Positions 17,982-31,739 of a stretch of 64,000 nucleotides of DNA are shown one piece after another. This DNA comes from Hydrogenophilus sp. (GTDB lineage: Bacteria > Pseudomonadota > Gammaproteobacteria > Burkholderiales > Rhodocyclaceae). Position 1 is the first letter of the stretch, and every line of letters starts with the position of its first letter. The notes below the pieces were generated by a model, which was not told where the DNA came from, ran no database searches, and worked only from the letters and a program-made list of their open reading frames with translations. The stretch covers positions 1 through 64,000 of the forward strand of contig JAOAEZ010000005.1 in assembly GCA_026416515.1 (NCBI GenBank), in the 5' to 3' direction. Made by a program: the position numbers and the translations under genes.

Positions 17982-20579
17982 TTAAGCGGCGATCCTCTGG
18001 GTAGCCGTTGCAAAGGCTGGGATTTGGTCGAAGTTAAGGTAGCGGTAAATTCGATCTGCCTCCGCCAACACCGGTTTCATCAGCTCGCGGTACTCCTCGA
18101 CGGTAGGGATCCGCCCGAGGAGCGCGCAGGCCGCTGCCAACTCCGCCGACCCCAAATAGACCCGCGTGTCAATCCCCAAGCGGTTGGGAAAGTTACGCGT
18201 TGAGGTACTCATCGCGGTGCTCCCGCGGCGGATTTGCGCCTGGTTCCCCATGCACAACGAACACCCTGGCATCTCCATTCGGGCTCCCGCGCGGCCGAAG
18301 ATCGCGTAGTATCCCTCTTCGCGCAACATCCACTCATCCATTCGCGTCGGCGGAGCCACCCACAAGCGCGTGGGGATCTCCCCTCGCCCTTCGAGCACCT
18401 TTGCTGCAGCGCGGTAGTGGCCGATGTTGGTCATACATGAACCGATAAACACCTCGTCGATTCGATCACCCGCTACCGCCGACAACGGCCGCACATCATC
18501 GGGATCGTTGGGGCACGCCACCAGCGGCTCGGTGATTTGCGTCATATCGATCTCCAACACCGCGGCAAACTCTGCATCCTCATCGCGCTCCAGCAGCACC
18601 GGGTTCTCCAGCCATGCCTCCATCTTGGCGATTCGTCGCTCCAACGCGCGGCGATCCTCGTAGCCGTTGGCGATCAACCACCGCAGCAATGCCACGTTGC
18701 TGCGCAGAAACTCGATCACGGGCTCGCGATCGAGTTTTACCGTACACGCTGCCGCCGACCGCTCGGCCGAGGCATCGGCAAACTCAAACGCCTGTTCGAC
18801 CTTCAAATGGGGCAACCCCTCGATCTCCAAGATGCGGCCATTGAACACATTTTTCTTTCCCTTTTTCTCGACGGTCAGCAGCCCCTGCTGAATCGCAAAG
18901 TAAGGGATCGCATGGACCAGATCGCGCAACGTAATTCCCGGTTGCATTACCCCTGTAAATCGCACCAACACCGACTCTGGCATATCCAACGGCATCGAGC
19001 CGGTCGCTGCGGCAAAGGCCACTAAGCCCGACCCTGCTGGGAAAGAGATCCCTAGCGGAAAGCGGGTATGGGAATCGCCACCTGTTCCCACCGTATCGGG
19101 CAAAATCATCCGATTGAGCCATGAATGGATCACCCCATCGCCTGGTCTCAAGCTCACCCCCCCCCGGGAGACGATAAAGCTCGGCAACTCCCGATGCATC
19201 TTCACATCGACCGGTTTGGGGTAAGCTGCGGTATGGCAAAAGGACTGCAGTACCAAATCGGCGGAAAACCCCAAGCATGCTATATCTTTCAACTCATCGC
19301 GGGTCATCGGCCCTGTCGTATCCTGTGACCCTACTGTGGTCATTCGCGGCTCGCAATAGCTTCCCGGGCGTACCCCTCTGCCCTCTGGCAATCCGCACGC
19401 CCGTCCCACGATCTTCTGGGCCAACGTATAGCCTCTGGTGCTCTCTGCCGGCTGAGGAGGCAACCGGAAAAATGTTGCCGGCGGCAATCCCAGCGCCTCG
19501 CGCGCTCGCGCTGTTAAATTTCTCCCGATGATCAAGTTGATTCGACCGCCCGCTCGCACCTCATCCAGCAGCACAAGGCTCTTCAATCTTCCCTCAGCGA
19601 TCAAGCGTCCCTCTTTATAAGCCTGCACTGTTCCATCGTTATGATCGATCGCCAACTCTATCTCGTCGCCCATCTCCATCTGAGTCACATCGATCTCAAT
19701 CGGCAGAGCTCCGGCGTCCTCCTGAGTATTGAAAAAGATCGGCGCAATTTTTCCACCCAAGCACACCCCCCCGTAGCGCTTATTGGGAACGTATGGAATA
19801 TCCTGCCCTGTCCACCAAATCAATGAGTTGGTTGCCGACTTGCGTGACGATCCGGTTCCCACCACATCCCCCACGTAGGCCACCGGGTTTCCTTTGGCCT
19901 TCAGCGACTCGAGCAAACGGATTGGCCCTCGTACGCCTGGCTCATCGGGCTCGATCCCGGGGCGTGGGTTTTTCAACATCGCCAATGCGTGCAGCGGGAT
20001 ATCGGGGCGCGACCACGCGTCGGGGGCGGGCGATAGATCGTCGGTTGTTGTCTCCCCTGGCACTTTAAACACCGTCAACCGCATCCGCTCGGGTACGGCT
20101 GGACGGCAGGTAAACCACTCTCCCTCCGCCCACGAACGAAGTACTGCGCGCGCGTTCTCGTTCCCTGCATCGGCAAGCGCCTTCACATCGTAAAAGTAGT
20201 CAAAGACCAGCAATATTCTCTTCAATCCCTCGGCAGCGATCCCCCCCACCTCAGGATCCTTCAACAACTCGATCAACGGAGTCACGTTGTATCCCCCCAC
20301 CATCGTCCCCAGCAGCTCGGTCGCCCGAACACGGGAAATCAGGGGGTTCTGCGCTTTTCCGGCAGCGATCTCCCACAAAAACGCCGCCTTAACCTGAGCA
20401 GCCTCGTCCACCCCCGGCGGCACGCGGTAGGTCAACAGCTCGAGTAAAAATGCCTCCTCTCCGGGAGGTGGCTGGCGCAGCAGCTCGATCAACTCGATCG
20501 TCTGTTCCCGCGACAGCGGCAGTGGCGGAATCCCGAGCGCGGCGCGTTCGGCAACGTGGGCACGGTAAGCAGCGAGCAT
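17982..20579 (-). CDS. acnB: Aconitate hydratase B
   Basis: TCA-cycle [4Fe-4S] enzyme interconverting citrate and isocitrate; AcnB proteins can also hydrate 2-methylcis-aconitate. The 865-residue protein starts [20 protein letters not shown], matching the AcnB-specific N-terminal HEAT-like domain. The swivel domain then precedes the catalytic domains, the reverse of AcnA order. Cluster-binding cysteines include CSLCMGNQ near the C-terminus, and [11 protein letters not shown] is an active-site segment. The ATG at 20579 is preceded by GAAGGGG; an in-frame start 24 bases upstream does not fit the family. A TATAAT and an inverted repeat lie just upstream. Confidence 0.95.
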   Translation of the reverse strand: MLAAYRAHVAERAALGIPPLPLSREQTIELIELLRQPPPGEEAFLLELLTYRVPPGVDEAAQVKAAFLWEIAAGKAQNPLISRVRATELLGTMVGGYNVTPLIELLKDPEVGGIAAEGLKRILLVFDYFYDVKALADAGNENARAVLRSWAEGEWFTCRPAVPERMRLTVFKVPGETTTDDLSPAPDAWSRPDIPLHALAMLKNPRPGIEPDEPGVRGPIRLLESLKAKGNPVAYVGDVVGTGSSRKSATNSLIWWTGQDIPYVPNKRYGGVCLGGKIAPIFFNTQEDAGALPIEIDVTQMEMGDEIELAIDHNDGTVQAYKEGRLIAEGRLKSLVLLDEVRAGGRINLIIGRNLTARAREALGLPPATFFRLPPQPAESTRGYTLAQKIVGRACGLPEGRGVRPGSYCEPRMTTVGSQDTTGPMTRDELKDIACLGFSADLVLQSFCHTAAYPKPVDVKMHRELPSFIVSRGGVSLRPGDGVIHSWLNRMILPDTVGTGGDSHTRFPLGISFPAGSGLVAFAAATGSMPLDMPESVLVRFTGVMQPGITLRDLVHAIPYFAIQQGLLTVEKKGKKNVFNGRILEIEGLPHLKVEQAFEFADASAERSAAACTVKLDREPVIEFLRSNVALLRWLIANGYEDRRALERRIAKMEAWLENPVLLERDEDAEFAAVLEIDMTQITEPLVACPNDPDDVRPLSAVAGDRIDEVFIGSCMTNIGHYRAAAKVLEGRGEIPTRLWVAPPTRMDEWMLREEGYYAIFGRAGARMEMPGCSLCMGNQAQIRRGSTAMSTSTRNFPNRLGIDTRVYLGSAELAAACALLGRIPTVEEYRELMKPVLAEADRIYRYLNFDQIPAFATATQRIAA

Positions 20580-20609
20580 AGCGATCCCCTTCTCGGCACA
20601 CAAACCAGA

Positions 20610-20643
20610 ATTATATCTTATGTCTTATAAATGACTATAAGAC
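20610..20643 (-). promoter_or_regulatory. acnB -10 box overlapped by an inverted repeat
   Basis: On the minus strand TATAAT lies at 20615-20610, with a predicted start near 20603. Just upstream GTCTTATA (20622-20629) and TATAAGAC (20636-20643) form a perfect inverted repeat with 8-base arms and a 6-base spacer, covering the spacer and -35 region. No good -35 hexamer is visible. This arrangement suits regulation by a dimeric regulator that I cannot name. Confidence 0.5.
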
Positions 20644-20944
20644 GTTTGGCGATTGTACGACAACTTCTCCCTCGCCGCAAGACCCTTCGGGAAGGGGGAA
20701 AAGCGCTTCGTCTGGCATGCGCAGCGTCTCTGCTGTCCTCCTCGATTAGCCGCAGCGGCTGTGGCGGCAACCCAGCCTGCGCTTGCCACTCTTGCACGCA
20801 GGGTTTGGTTTTTCCCCCATAGTGCAGCAAACTCCACCCTACAGAGACAGATTGTCATGCTCCCCCGAAAAGTCAATCACTGCTTCCTCATTTTGTCCCT
20901 CTGCAGAAGCGCGTGCTCTGCGCTTCCCCAAAATCCCTCTCCAT
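20644..20944. other. Intergenic region between acnB and trmB-like gene
   Basis: No gene is supported here. Two overlapping minus-strand open frames of 70-83 codons exist but look like no family, have atypical composition and run into the acnB promoter. A small hairpin (GAAGCGC at 20906-20912 with GCGCTTC at 20920-20926) lies downstream of the trmB-like gene but lacks a T run. A small RNA cannot be excluded. Confidence 0.35.
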
Positions 20945-21736
20945 CTAACCTAACCTTCCTCCCTCCCTAGGCTCGCCGCCCTCTCCTTTTTCCTCCTCTT
21001 CCCATTCGGTTTGTTCTATCCCTCTCGGCCATGGAAGCAGCGCTGCCGACCGCACTCCGCCCGCTTCTCCCGGCAGAACGCATCGCACGCGATAAAGCGC
21101 CTGGCCGGAATCGCGATACTTCCGCTCAAAAGGGGTCAAACACTCTACTGGGCGCCATACCTCCACCGTCGTCGTTACCCCCACCACTTGCAGCGCCACC
21201 ACCAACTCTTCGGCGAAAACCCGCCAATTGGTTCGGCACTCAAAAGCGCCACCCAGCCTCACTACCGTCGGCCACACCGGGTGAGCGTACCAACGTCGCT
21301 GCAGATGGCCGATCTTCGGCCACGGATTGGGGTACAACCACCAGTGGGCCCGCAACGACACCCCGGCAGCCAACAGCAACCGCCAAAAATCGACCAGATC
21401 GGCCCGCAGAAAAAGAAGATTTTCGGGCCACAGTGCCTCCGGAAGGGGCTTACGGCGTCTCAACCGCTCTGCCGAACGATCGACGCCCACCACCAAGGAA
21501 TCGGGGTTTCGTTGCGCCAACACCAACGTAGACCATCCCACTCCGCACCCCGCATCCAAAATCACCGCTGGTTTTGTCTGCGACCACCGTTCCCAAAAGA
21601 TCGCGAACGCCTCGCAGTTATAAGGCGCGTATGGTTTGCGGAAAGGATAGACGAGATGACGTCGCACCCGTTCCCTCAATCCTTCATGGGGAGCAGACTG
21701 AGCGCTGACGGGCACACGCGACAAACCATAGCTCAT
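20945..21736 (-). CDS. TrmB-like SAM-dependent methyltransferase
   Basis: Resembles tRNA (guanine-46-N7)-methyltransferase. The protein of about 263 residues has the Rossmann SAM motif [11 protein letters not shown], the acidic end of strand 2 in [11 protein letters not shown], and YPNPWPK, corresponding to the FPDPW-K active-site segment of TrmB. The N-terminal half also has [14 protein letters not shown] start at MSYGLSRVP, because the longer frame upstream is unrelated and would overlap rpmE. The variant PNPW instead of PDPW and the Glu/Gly-rich C-terminal tail make it a divergent relative, so methylation of G46 is probable but not certain. It is divergent from rpmE. Confidence 0.7.
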   Translation of the reverse strand: MSYGLSRVPVSAQSAPHEGLRERVRRHLVYPFRKPYAPYNCEAFAIFWERWSQTKPAVILDAGCGVGWSTLVLAQRNPDSLVVGVDRSAERLRRRKPLPEALWPENLLFLRADLVDFWRLLLAAGVSLRAHWWLYPNPWPKIGHLQRRWYAHPVWPTVVRLGGAFECRTNWRVFAEELVVALQVVGVTTTVEVWRPVECLTPFERKYRDSGQALYRVRCVLPGEAGGVRSAALLPWPRGIEQTEWEEEEKGEGGEPREGGRLG

Positions 21737-21839
21737 CACCTGCCATTTTATTGCCTTTTCTCTCAATTGTGCGATAATCCGCGCTCTGCCCTTTCGCTGC
21801 CTACGAAAGCAGCATCGAGCGCCAAAAGAGGGACAAACC

Positions 21840-22052
21840 ATGAAAGAAGGAATCCATCCCGACTATCACGAAATCACCGTTACCTGCTCCTGCGGCAACA
21901 CCTTTGTCACCCGCTCCACCTATAGCAAACCTCACCTCCACATCGAGGTCTGCTCCTTTTGTCACCCCTTCTATACGGGGAAGCAAAAGATCGTCGACAC
22001 AGCCGGGCGGGTGGAACGGTTCCGCCAAAAGTACGCCCAAAAGAGCCGCTAA
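21840..22052 (+). CDS. rpmE: 50S ribosomal protein L31
   Basis: A 70-residue ribosomal protein L31 of the zinc-binding (C+) type: [12 protein letters not shown] at the start, the CSCGNTF motif and [14 protein letters not shown], giving the four expected metal-binding cysteines. The C-terminus [12 protein letters not shown] is typical. Because it binds zinc, a second zinc-free paralogue elsewhere is possible. It lies only 6 bases before the following membrane-protein gene. Confidence 0.96.
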   Translation: MKEGIHPDYHEITVTCSCGNTFVTRSTYSKPHLHIEVCSFCHPFYTGKQKIVDTAGRVERFRQKYAQKSR

Positions 22053-22058
22053 CCCTCC

Positions 22059-23678
22059 TTGTTTGTCGACTCCTCCCCCTCGCGGCGGCGAACGAACCTC
22101 CACTGGGGCGGCCCGATCTTCGCGGGGGGGGTTTTGCTCCTCTACCTTTTTCTAGGGATTACCCACCAGCCTTGGCGGGGGGAAGATCTCCGTCACCTTC
22201 TTCCCGCCTGGGAGATCGCGCGTGGTCAGCAGTGGCCGGCGGCGCTCTCCGATCCAGCGCTGATTCCCTTTGGCCCTCTCTATGCTTGGCTCGCTGCCCC
22301 TCTTGGCCGGGCGGCCGAAATGGTCGGCTTTCCCTTTCACGCCGGCAGTCGCCTCGCTACTCCCATCTTCCTGCTCGTGGCGGTAACGCTCACCGCTCTG
22401 AGCGGTCAGCGGCTTGGTCTCCCCTCCCTCGCCCCCGTCGCCGCTCTCGCTGCTGCCGCGCCGCTTGGCTGGCTTATCTTTGCCCACCTCCACAGCGCTG
22501 TCGCCGCTGCCGCTGCTGCCCTCGCGCTTTTAACGCTTCTTCCCCTCTCCCCCCCTCATCACCCTCTCTCGCGCCTTGCGCTGCTCCTTCTCGCCACCGC
22601 CATCGCCTACTGGGCGCTCGGAGCGGTCGGCCTCCTTCTCTCCCTCGGCGCCCACCTCCTCAGCGCGCTCCCCTCCCTTTCCCCCTCTTCCCCTCCTCGC
22701 CCTATCCCCTCCTGGGTGCTCCTCGGGGGAGCGCTTCTCACCCTCCTTCTATCCGCTGCCCTCACTCTCCGGATCCCCGCCGTCTGGGCTTGGTTCAAAC
22801 TCACCCTCCCGGAAACGCTCCCCTCTCACGACCAAATCGTCGATGCCCTTTTGCGTCACGGAAGCTGGAACCTCTGGCCCCTCTGGCTGGTAGCCTTCTG
22901 GCCCATACGGCTCTACGACCTCTGGCGAAACCCCCTCCTGCGCCGTCTCTCCCTCTGGCTTCTCTGGGCCACCGCTACCCTCCTCGCCACCACTCCCATC
23001 AGCGACAGTACGCTACTGCTCCTCACCCCCCCTCTCGCCCTCCTCGCCGCCCTTCGGCTTCTGCGCGTCGGCGAAGGCACCCTTGCTGCCTTTGCCTGGT
23101 TCTCGCTTGTCCTCACGGGAGTCCTTCTTCTCCTAATTGCCGCCACCGCCGCTGCGCAGACGCTCGGCTGGCCCCCGGGGCTCGCCCGGCACATCGCCAG
23201 GCAACTTCCGGGCTATTCCCTCCCCGCTGTCCCTTGGCGCCTCCTCTTCGCGGGGACGGCCCTTCTCCTCTGGCTCTGGGCGGTTCGATACCTACCGCGC
23301 GACCCCTTGCGCACCGCGTTTCATTGGCTTACCTCCATGGCCTTTCTCTGGCTCCTTGCCCTCGCCTTCCTCTACCCCTGGTACGAAGCCACGCGGACCT
23401 TGCAGCCGGTGGTTACCGCCCTCACCGCTCACCCCATCGCCCAGAATGCTCGCTGTCTCTCCTTTGACCTCTCCCTCTCCCTCGACCAAAAAGCTGCCTT
23501 TCGTTATCATACAGCCTGGGAAGAGCGCGCCGACTGTCCCATCGCGGTGCGTCGCGTGGTTGGCTCCGCACCGCACGGAAAAGAAACGGTGCTCCTCAGC
23601 GTCGAACGCGGCCTGGGAAGGGCGCGTGAGCGCTGGCAGCTTCTCACCCGATCGACTCTCCTGGAGGTCTCCCCATGA
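22059..23678 (+). CDS. Polytopic membrane protein, GT39/ArnT-like
   Basis: A 539-residue protein with about ten hydrophobic segments and a short cytoplasmic N-terminus. Near the N-terminus, WRGEDLRHLLPAWEIARG between the first two helices resembles the acidic loop of lipid-linked-sugar glycosyltransferases of the GT39/ArnT superfamily. Helices follow to about residue 445, then a soluble C-terminal domain of about 95 residues. The start is uncertain; a TTG at 22059 gives the longest frame with no good ribosome-binding site. The stop overlaps the pgi start (ATGA), so the two are cotranscribed. A transfer role in envelope glycan or lipid modification is inferred from topology only. Confidence 0.6.
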   Translation: MFVDSSPSRRRTNLHWGGPIFAGGVLLLYLFLGITHQPWRGEDLRHLLPAWEIARGQQWPAALSDPALIPFGPLYAWLAAPLGRAAEMVGFPFHAGSRLATPIFLLVAVTLTALSGQRLGLPSLAPVAALAAAAPLGWLIFAHLHSAVAAAAAALALLTLLPLSPPHHPLSRLALLLLATAIAYWALGAVGLLLSLGAHLLSALPSLSPSSPPRPIPSWVLLGGALLTLLLSAALTLRIPAVWAWFKLTLPETLPSHDQIVDALLRHGSWNLWPLWLVAFWPIRLYDLWRNPLLRRLSLWLLWATATLLATTPISDSTLLLLTPPLALLAALRLLRVGEGTLAAFAWFSLVLTGVLLLLIAATAAAQTLGWPPGLARHIARQLPGYSLPAVPWRLLFAGTALLLWLWAVRYLPRDPLRTAFHWLTSMAFLWLLALAFLYPWYEATRTLQPVVTALTAHPIAQNARCLSFDLSLSLDQKAAFRYHTAWEERADCPIAVRRVVGSAPHGKETVLLSVERGLGRARERWQLLTRSTLLEVSP

Positions 23679-25411
23679 CCGCGCCATCTCTCCTCTCTCT
23701 GACACAGCTTCCCGCCTGGGCCCCGCTGGAAAGCGCCCCCATGCACGCCACCCTTTGCCGCCTCGCCGGCCACTGGCGTTCCGCCTCGATCGCCGCCGAT
23801 CTCGCCCAACGTCCCCAGCGGGTCGCTGCCCTGACCTGGCGCGCCGCCGGCTGGGCAGCAGATCTCAGCAAATCGGCCTGGGATGAAACGGTGGTCGCGG
23901 AATTAATCGCTTTAGCGCGCCACGCCAACCTCCCGCAAGCGATCCTCGCCCTCTTCGACGGCGCGCTCCTCAACTTTACCGAAAAGCGCGCCGCGCTGCA
24001 TGTCGCCGCTCGCGACCCCACCTGGCTTCCTCCAGCGGACCGCGAGCGGTGGCACGACAATGAAGCCCGGATGCGTCAACTCGTCGACCGCGTCCGCGGA
24101 GGAAGGTGGCTCAACGCTCGCGGCGAACCAATCCGCGCCGTCGTCAATATCGGCATCGGCGGCTCCGACGTCGGTCCCCGTCTCGTCGTCGAAGCGCTCG
24201 CCTCCTGGGGAACCCCCATCGAACTCCCCGTAGCTTTTGTCGCCAACCTAGACCCTGCGGAACTCCTCGCCACCTGTAGCTCTTTTCCCCCCACCGCCAC
24301 CCTCTATCTCGTCACCTCCAAGAGCTTTTCTACCGCCGAAACCCTCTCCAATCTCACCCTCGCGCGCCAACTTCTCGCCGCCGCCCTCGGCCTTCCCCTC
24401 GACACCCCCCTTACCCATCCCTCTCTTCGCCCCCACTTTATCGCCATCACCAGCAATCCCGCCAAAGCCCAAGCGCTCGGATTTCCCCCTGAGCAGATCC
24501 TCTGGCTCCCCGAATGGATCGGCGGGCGTTACTCCGTCTGGTCGGCGGTCGGTCTACCGGTTGCTCTTTCCTTTGGTGGCTCGGCGCTCGAAAGCCTGCG
24601 TCGTGGCGCGCAACAGCTCGACGAACACTTTCGCACCGAACCCCTCCACCGCAACCTCCCCGTTCTCCTCGGCCTCCTTGGCCTCTGGAACAGCACCTAC
24701 CTCGGCTTCTCCCACACTATTCTCCTTCCCTATCAGCACGGGCTGCGGCTCCTTCCAGCGTGGTTGCAACAACTCGAAATGGAAAGCAACGGCAAGCGCG
24801 TCCGGCGCGACGGTACTCCGGTCAACCACTCCACCGCTGCTGCCGTATGGGGAATGGCTGGCACGTTAGGGCAACACGCTTTTCACCAATGGTTTTACCA
24901 AGGGACCCAACGCGTTCCTCTCGAATTCATCGCCGTAGCGGGCGGTTCCTCCCTTCCCTCCTGTCCCATCCTCGGCGATCGGCCGCTCCCGCCCCAACTC
25001 GCTGCGACCCTCGCAACCGCCCGCTGGGCCACCGCTGCCAATGCCGTCGCCCAAGCCGAAGCGCTCCTCCTCGGTCGCACTCAAGAAGAAGCCGAACGCG
25101 CCCTCATTGCGGAGAACCACCCCCCTGCGGAAGCGGCGGCCCTTGCTCCCCACTTGGCTATCCCGGGGAACCAACCCTCTGCTTTCCTCTTCACCGCCAC
25201 CCCGACCATCGAAACCCTTGGTGCCCTCCTTGCTCTTTATGAGCACGCCACCTTTGTCCGCGGCTGGCTCTGGGGGATCAACCCCTTTGACCAGTACGGG
25301 GTGGAGCTGGGCAAAATCATGGCCCGTCGGCTTGGCAGTCGCGACGAACACTCCCACGACCCCTCCACCGAGCAGCTTCGCTCCTGGATCGGTCCTCCTC
25401 CCTCCCTCTAA
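23675..25411 (+). CDS. pgi: Glucose-6-phosphate isomerase
   Basis: Interconverts glucose 6-phosphate and fructose 6-phosphate. The protein has 578 residues. PGI signature 1 appears as GGRYSVWSAVGLPVALSFGG and signature 2 as GINPFDQYGVELGK. Sugar-phosphate-binding residues are seen in NIGIGGSDVGPR and VTSKSFSTAETLSN, and the catalytic region includes EMESNGKRV. Length fits the long bacterial form (about 550). It starts within the stop codon of the preceding membrane-protein gene. Confidence 0.95.
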   Translation: MTAPSLLSLTQLPAWAPLESAPMHATLCRLAGHWRSASIAADLAQRPQRVAALTWRAAGWAADLSKSAWDETVVAELIALARHANLPQAILALFDGALLNFTEKRAALHVAARDPTWLPPADRERWHDNEARMRQLVDRVRGGRWLNARGEPIRAVVNIGIGGSDVGPRLVVEALASWGTPIELPVAFVANLDPAELLATCSSFPPTATLYLVTSKSFSTAETLSNLTLARQLLAAALGLPLDTPLTHPSLRPHFIAITSNPAKAQALGFPPEQILWLPEWIGGRYSVWSAVGLPVALSFGGSALESLRRGAQQLDEHFRTEPLHRNLPVLLGLLGLWNSTYLGFSHTILLPYQHGLRLLPAWLQQLEMESNGKRVRRDGTPVNHSTAAAVWGMAGTLGQHAFHQWFYQGTQRVPLEFIAVAGGSSLPSCPILGDRPLPPQLAATLATARWATAANAVAQAEALLLGRTQEEAERALIAENHPPAEAAALAPHLAIPGNQPSAFLFTATPTIETLGALLALYEHATFVRGWLWGINPFDQYGVELGKIMARRLGSRDEHSHDPSTEQLRSWIGPPPSL

Positions 25412-25473
25412 GTCCAGGCTCTTCCCCTCTCTCCGCCTGCTCGCTGCAGCGGGGACTCTCCCCCTTCCCTCGT

Positions 25474-26121
25474 TCAACCGCCTGTGCCGTAGCGTTGGCG
25501 GTACGCCTCCACCCTTGGCCACTCGGCTGCGAAGCGTGGTTCTCTCGCCAACCATGCCAAAAGGTCGCGCAACCGTGCCACCGCCACCACGGGGATCCCG
25601 AACTCCGCCTCCACCTCTGCCACCGCCGACGCTTCTCCCTTTCCGCGCTCCTCCCGATCGAGCGCGATTACCACCCCTGCTGGTTCCCCCCCTGCGTCAC
25701 GGATCAACGCCACCGACTGGCGCACTGACGTACCTGCGGAAATCACATCGTCGACGATCAACACCTTCCCCGTCAAAGGCCCCCCCACCACCACCCCCCC
25801 CTCCCCGTACCCCTTCGCCTCTTTACGGTTAAACGCGAAGGGGCGGTTTACCCCCCGGCGCGCCAACTCCATCGCCACCCCGGCCACCAAAGGAATCCCC
25901 TTATAGGCTGGGCCAAAAAGCGCGTCAAAAGCCATCCCCTGCCTCAACACCGTCTCAGCGTAAAACCCGCACAATGCCGCAAACGAAGCCCCATCGCTAA
26001 AGCGCCCTGAATCGAAAAAATAGGGCGAAATCCGTCCCGCCTTCGTCCTAAACTCCCCGAAGGCCAATGCTCCGCGCGTCACCGCCAACCGCAAAAAAGC
26101 CTCTGCGGTCGTTCTCTCCAT
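25474..26121 (-). CDS. pyrE: Orotate phosphoribosyltransferase
   Basis: Joins orotate and PRPP to give OMP in pyrimidine synthesis. The 215-residue protein has FGEFRTKAGRISPYFF near the N-terminus (the R-SPYF element), GPAYKGIPLV, the flexible-loop segment NRKEAKGYGEGG and the PRPP motif VLIVDDVISAGTS. I start at MERTTAEAF because a much longer open frame upstream is antisense to hpt, and an AAAGGTGAAG site precedes this ATG. It is divergent from hpt, about 100 bases away, so pyrimidine and purine salvage genes share a control region. Confidence 0.94.
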   Translation of the reverse strand: MERTTAEAFLRLAVTRGALAFGEFRTKAGRISPYFFDSGRFSDGASFAALCGFYAETVLRQGMAFDALFGPAYKGIPLVAGVAMELARRGVNRPFAFNRKEAKGYGEGGVVVGGPLTGKVLIVDDVISAGTSVRQSVALIRDAGGEPAGVVIALDREERGKGEASAVAEVEAEFGIPVVAVARLRDLLAWLAREPRFAAEWPRVEAYRQRYGTGG

Positions 26122-26220
26122 CTTCACCTTTCCCATTCCATCTCCACAGGGCGATCCTACCACCGACTCCTCACTCTCTGCTACACTACGCTCAGCCAAA
26201 TCCATCGGAGCCGTTGTAAT

Positions 26221-26781
26221 ATGGGTAGTCCCTCTCTTACCGAGCTCTGGCAAATCCTGCGCGACGCCGACTGCCTTGCCGACCATGCCATGGTACAAGC
26301 GGCGATCGACCGCATTGCCCACCGGATCACCGCCGACTACGTCGACCGCTATCCCCTCATCTACATCGTTCTTACCGGTGGGGTAGTCTTTGCAGGGCAA
26401 CTCCTCCCTCGCCTCTACTTTCCCCTCGAAATCGCCTACCTGCACGCCACGCGCTACCGCGGCACCACCACCGGCGGGCAGATTTACTGGCAAGTAGAAC
26501 CGACCCCTTCGCCTCAAGGGCGGCACGTTCTTGTCCTCGACGACATCCTCGACGAAGGCCACACCCTCGTCGCCGTTCGCGAGCGGCTTCTCGCCGAAGG
26601 GGCGGCCACTGTTGCCCTTGCTGTACTCTGCGACAAAGACCACACCCGCAAAGCCATTCCCGGTCTCAAAGCCGACTACACCGGCCTCACGCTTCCTGAC
26701 CGTTACCTCTTTGGCTATGGTCTTGACTACCGCGGCCACTGGCGCAATGCGCCTGGCATCTATGCGGTACGTGGTTGCTAA
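26221..26781 (+). CDS. hpt: Hypoxanthine-guanine phosphoribosyltransferase
   Basis: Purine salvage enzyme making IMP or GMP from the base and PRPP. The 186-residue type I PRTase has VLTGGVVFAGQLL (early phosphate loop), the PRPP motif HVLVLDDILDEGHTL and the C-terminal hood YLFGYGLDYRG that contacts the purine. It precedes a DUF1840 gene by 17 bases. A dinucleotide-like variant cannot be excluded, because some proteobacterial homologues of this type act mainly on hypoxanthine. Confidence 0.9.
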   Translation: MGSPSLTELWQILRDADCLADHAMVQAAIDRIAHRITADYVDRYPLIYIVLTGGVVFAGQLLPRLYFPLEIAYLHATRYRGTTTGGQIYWQVEPTPSPQGRHVLVLDDILDEGHTLVAVRERLLAEGAATVALAVLCDKDHTRKAIPGLKADYTGLTLPDRYLFGYGLDYRGHWRNAPGIYAVRGC

Positions 26782-26798
26782 CGCTTTCGGGAGCCCTC

Positions 26799-27158
26799 AT
26801 GGCCATTTCTTCTGACCCAGACCGTCTTCTCCTCACCTTTCGCTCAGACGCAGACGCCGACATCCTCATCTACCGAAAGCATGCCGAACCGATCCTCAAG
26901 CTGCTCGGCAAAGACCTCGAGCGAGGGATCCTCACCCCTGAAGAGCTTCCTGCCGCGATCGCCATCCTCGAAGCGGCCGCTGCGGAAGAGCGCGCGCGCG
27001 CGCAACAAGCCCTTCGCGCCTCTCATCCCTCCTCTGCGTCGCCTGATGCCGAAACTGAAGCCTCAATTCCCATCGGCTTTCACCAGCGCGTCTGGCCCCT
27101 TCTGCAGATGATGAAGCGCGCCCTTGCGGAGCAAAAACCTATTCTCTGGGGTCTCTAA
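26799..27158 (+). CDS. DUF1840 family protein
   Basis: A 119-residue small acidic cytoplasmic protein of unknown function. It matches the DUF1840 pattern common in beta-proteobacteria: an N-terminal LLLTFRSDADADILIY strand, a helix ILKLLGKDL, and a C-terminal FHQRVWPLLQMMKRALAEQK. I choose the ATG after GGGAG at 26799; an in-frame start 24 bases upstream would overlap hpt. A (CG)n run at about 26993-27004 encodes the ARA segment. It is convergent with galU, with only 2 bases between stops. Confidence 0.75.
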   Translation: MAISSDPDRLLLTFRSDADADILIYRKHAEPILKLLGKDLERGILTPEELPAAIAILEAAAAEERARAQQALRASHPSSASPDAETEASIPIGFHQRVWPLLQMMKRALAEQKPILWGL

Positions 27159-27160
27159 AG

Positions 27161-31169
<4,009 letters not shown>

Positions 31170-31223
31170 CCTCCTCACTGCGCTCTGTTCCCTACTCCTC
31201 GCGCCCTAAACCCCTCCTACTCA

Positions 31224-31670
31224 TTACTTTTCTCCTTTCCCTACCGGTCGCCACCGATCGAACCACCAATGGAACAAAAACGCATAAATCGCGTATGCCA
31301 TAGCCAATCCGACATCAGCCACGGCTGCCGTCCACCAATCCCATCCCGTCCACGCCACCACCACCGGCCACGTCACCAAAAAAAGCGACCCCTCAAAACC
31401 CACCGCATGGGCCACGCGTCCCCAAAAAGGGCGAGCATCGGCCCTCCGTCTCATCCATCTCGCCTCTGCCCAATCGAACGCTGTATTAAATCCCCACTGC
31501 CACCCCACTGCGATCGCCGACAGCGCCACCAGCAACCCTACTGAACTTCCCCACTCCTCCCCGCTCGCCCACTGGAACAACGGTGTGATCACCGCCATCC
31601 CCCCCAACTCGAACAGTCCCACCTGCAGTGCCCGCTCCGGCCAAGACCGGACTAGAACCACTTCTCTCAT
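31224..31670 (-). CDS. PACE-family efflux transporter (AceI-like)
   Basis: A 148-residue inner-membrane protein with four predicted helices in two similar halves. Each half has the bacterial-transmembrane-pair signature: ERALQVGLFELGGM in the first (with the conserved Glu) and RVAHAVGFEGSLFLVTWP in the second, and the WQWGFNTAFDWAE and YAIYAFLFHWWFD helix ends. Homologues such as AceI export chlorhexidine and other cationic biocides, and their native substrates include short diamines. It is divergent from livG. Substrate is unassigned. Confidence 0.85.
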   Translation of the reverse strand: MREVVLVRSWPERALQVGLFELGGMAVITPLFQWASGEEWGSSVGLLVALSAIAVGWQWGFNTAFDWAEARWMRRRADARPFWGRVAHAVGFEGSLFLVTWPVVVAWTGWDWWTAAVADVGLAMAYAIYAFLFHWWFDRWRPVGKGEK

Positions 31671-31702
31671 CTGAACGCCCCTCTAACCTCGATCCCCTCC
31701 AA

Positions 31703-31731
31703 TTGCTGAAACAGGCAACCCGAAGTATTAT
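31703..31731 (+). promoter_or_regulatory. Candidate promoter for livGFH
   Basis: TTGCTG (31703-31708) and TATTAT (31726-31731) are 17 bases apart. The predicted start near 31738 is only about two bases before the livG ATG at 31740, and no Shine-Dalgarno sequence is present, so the message may be leaderless. Confidence 0.5.
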
Positions 31732-31739
31732 ATTTTCCT

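Noticed and set aside
20618-20876. Two overlapping minus-strand frames of 70-83 codons upstream of acnB
   Set aside because: No recognisable family, and they run through the acnB promoter and operator region.
23675-25832. Several long Pro/Ser/Arg-rich frames overlapping pgi, pyrE and the membrane-protein gene
   Set aside because: They are shadows arising from high GC and C/T-rich coding strands, with no conserved motifs.
25474-26739. A 421-codon minus-strand frame as a long pyrE
   Set aside because: The first 206 codons are antisense to hpt and resemble nothing; the PyrE family starts at the ATG at 26121 with a good ribosome-binding site.
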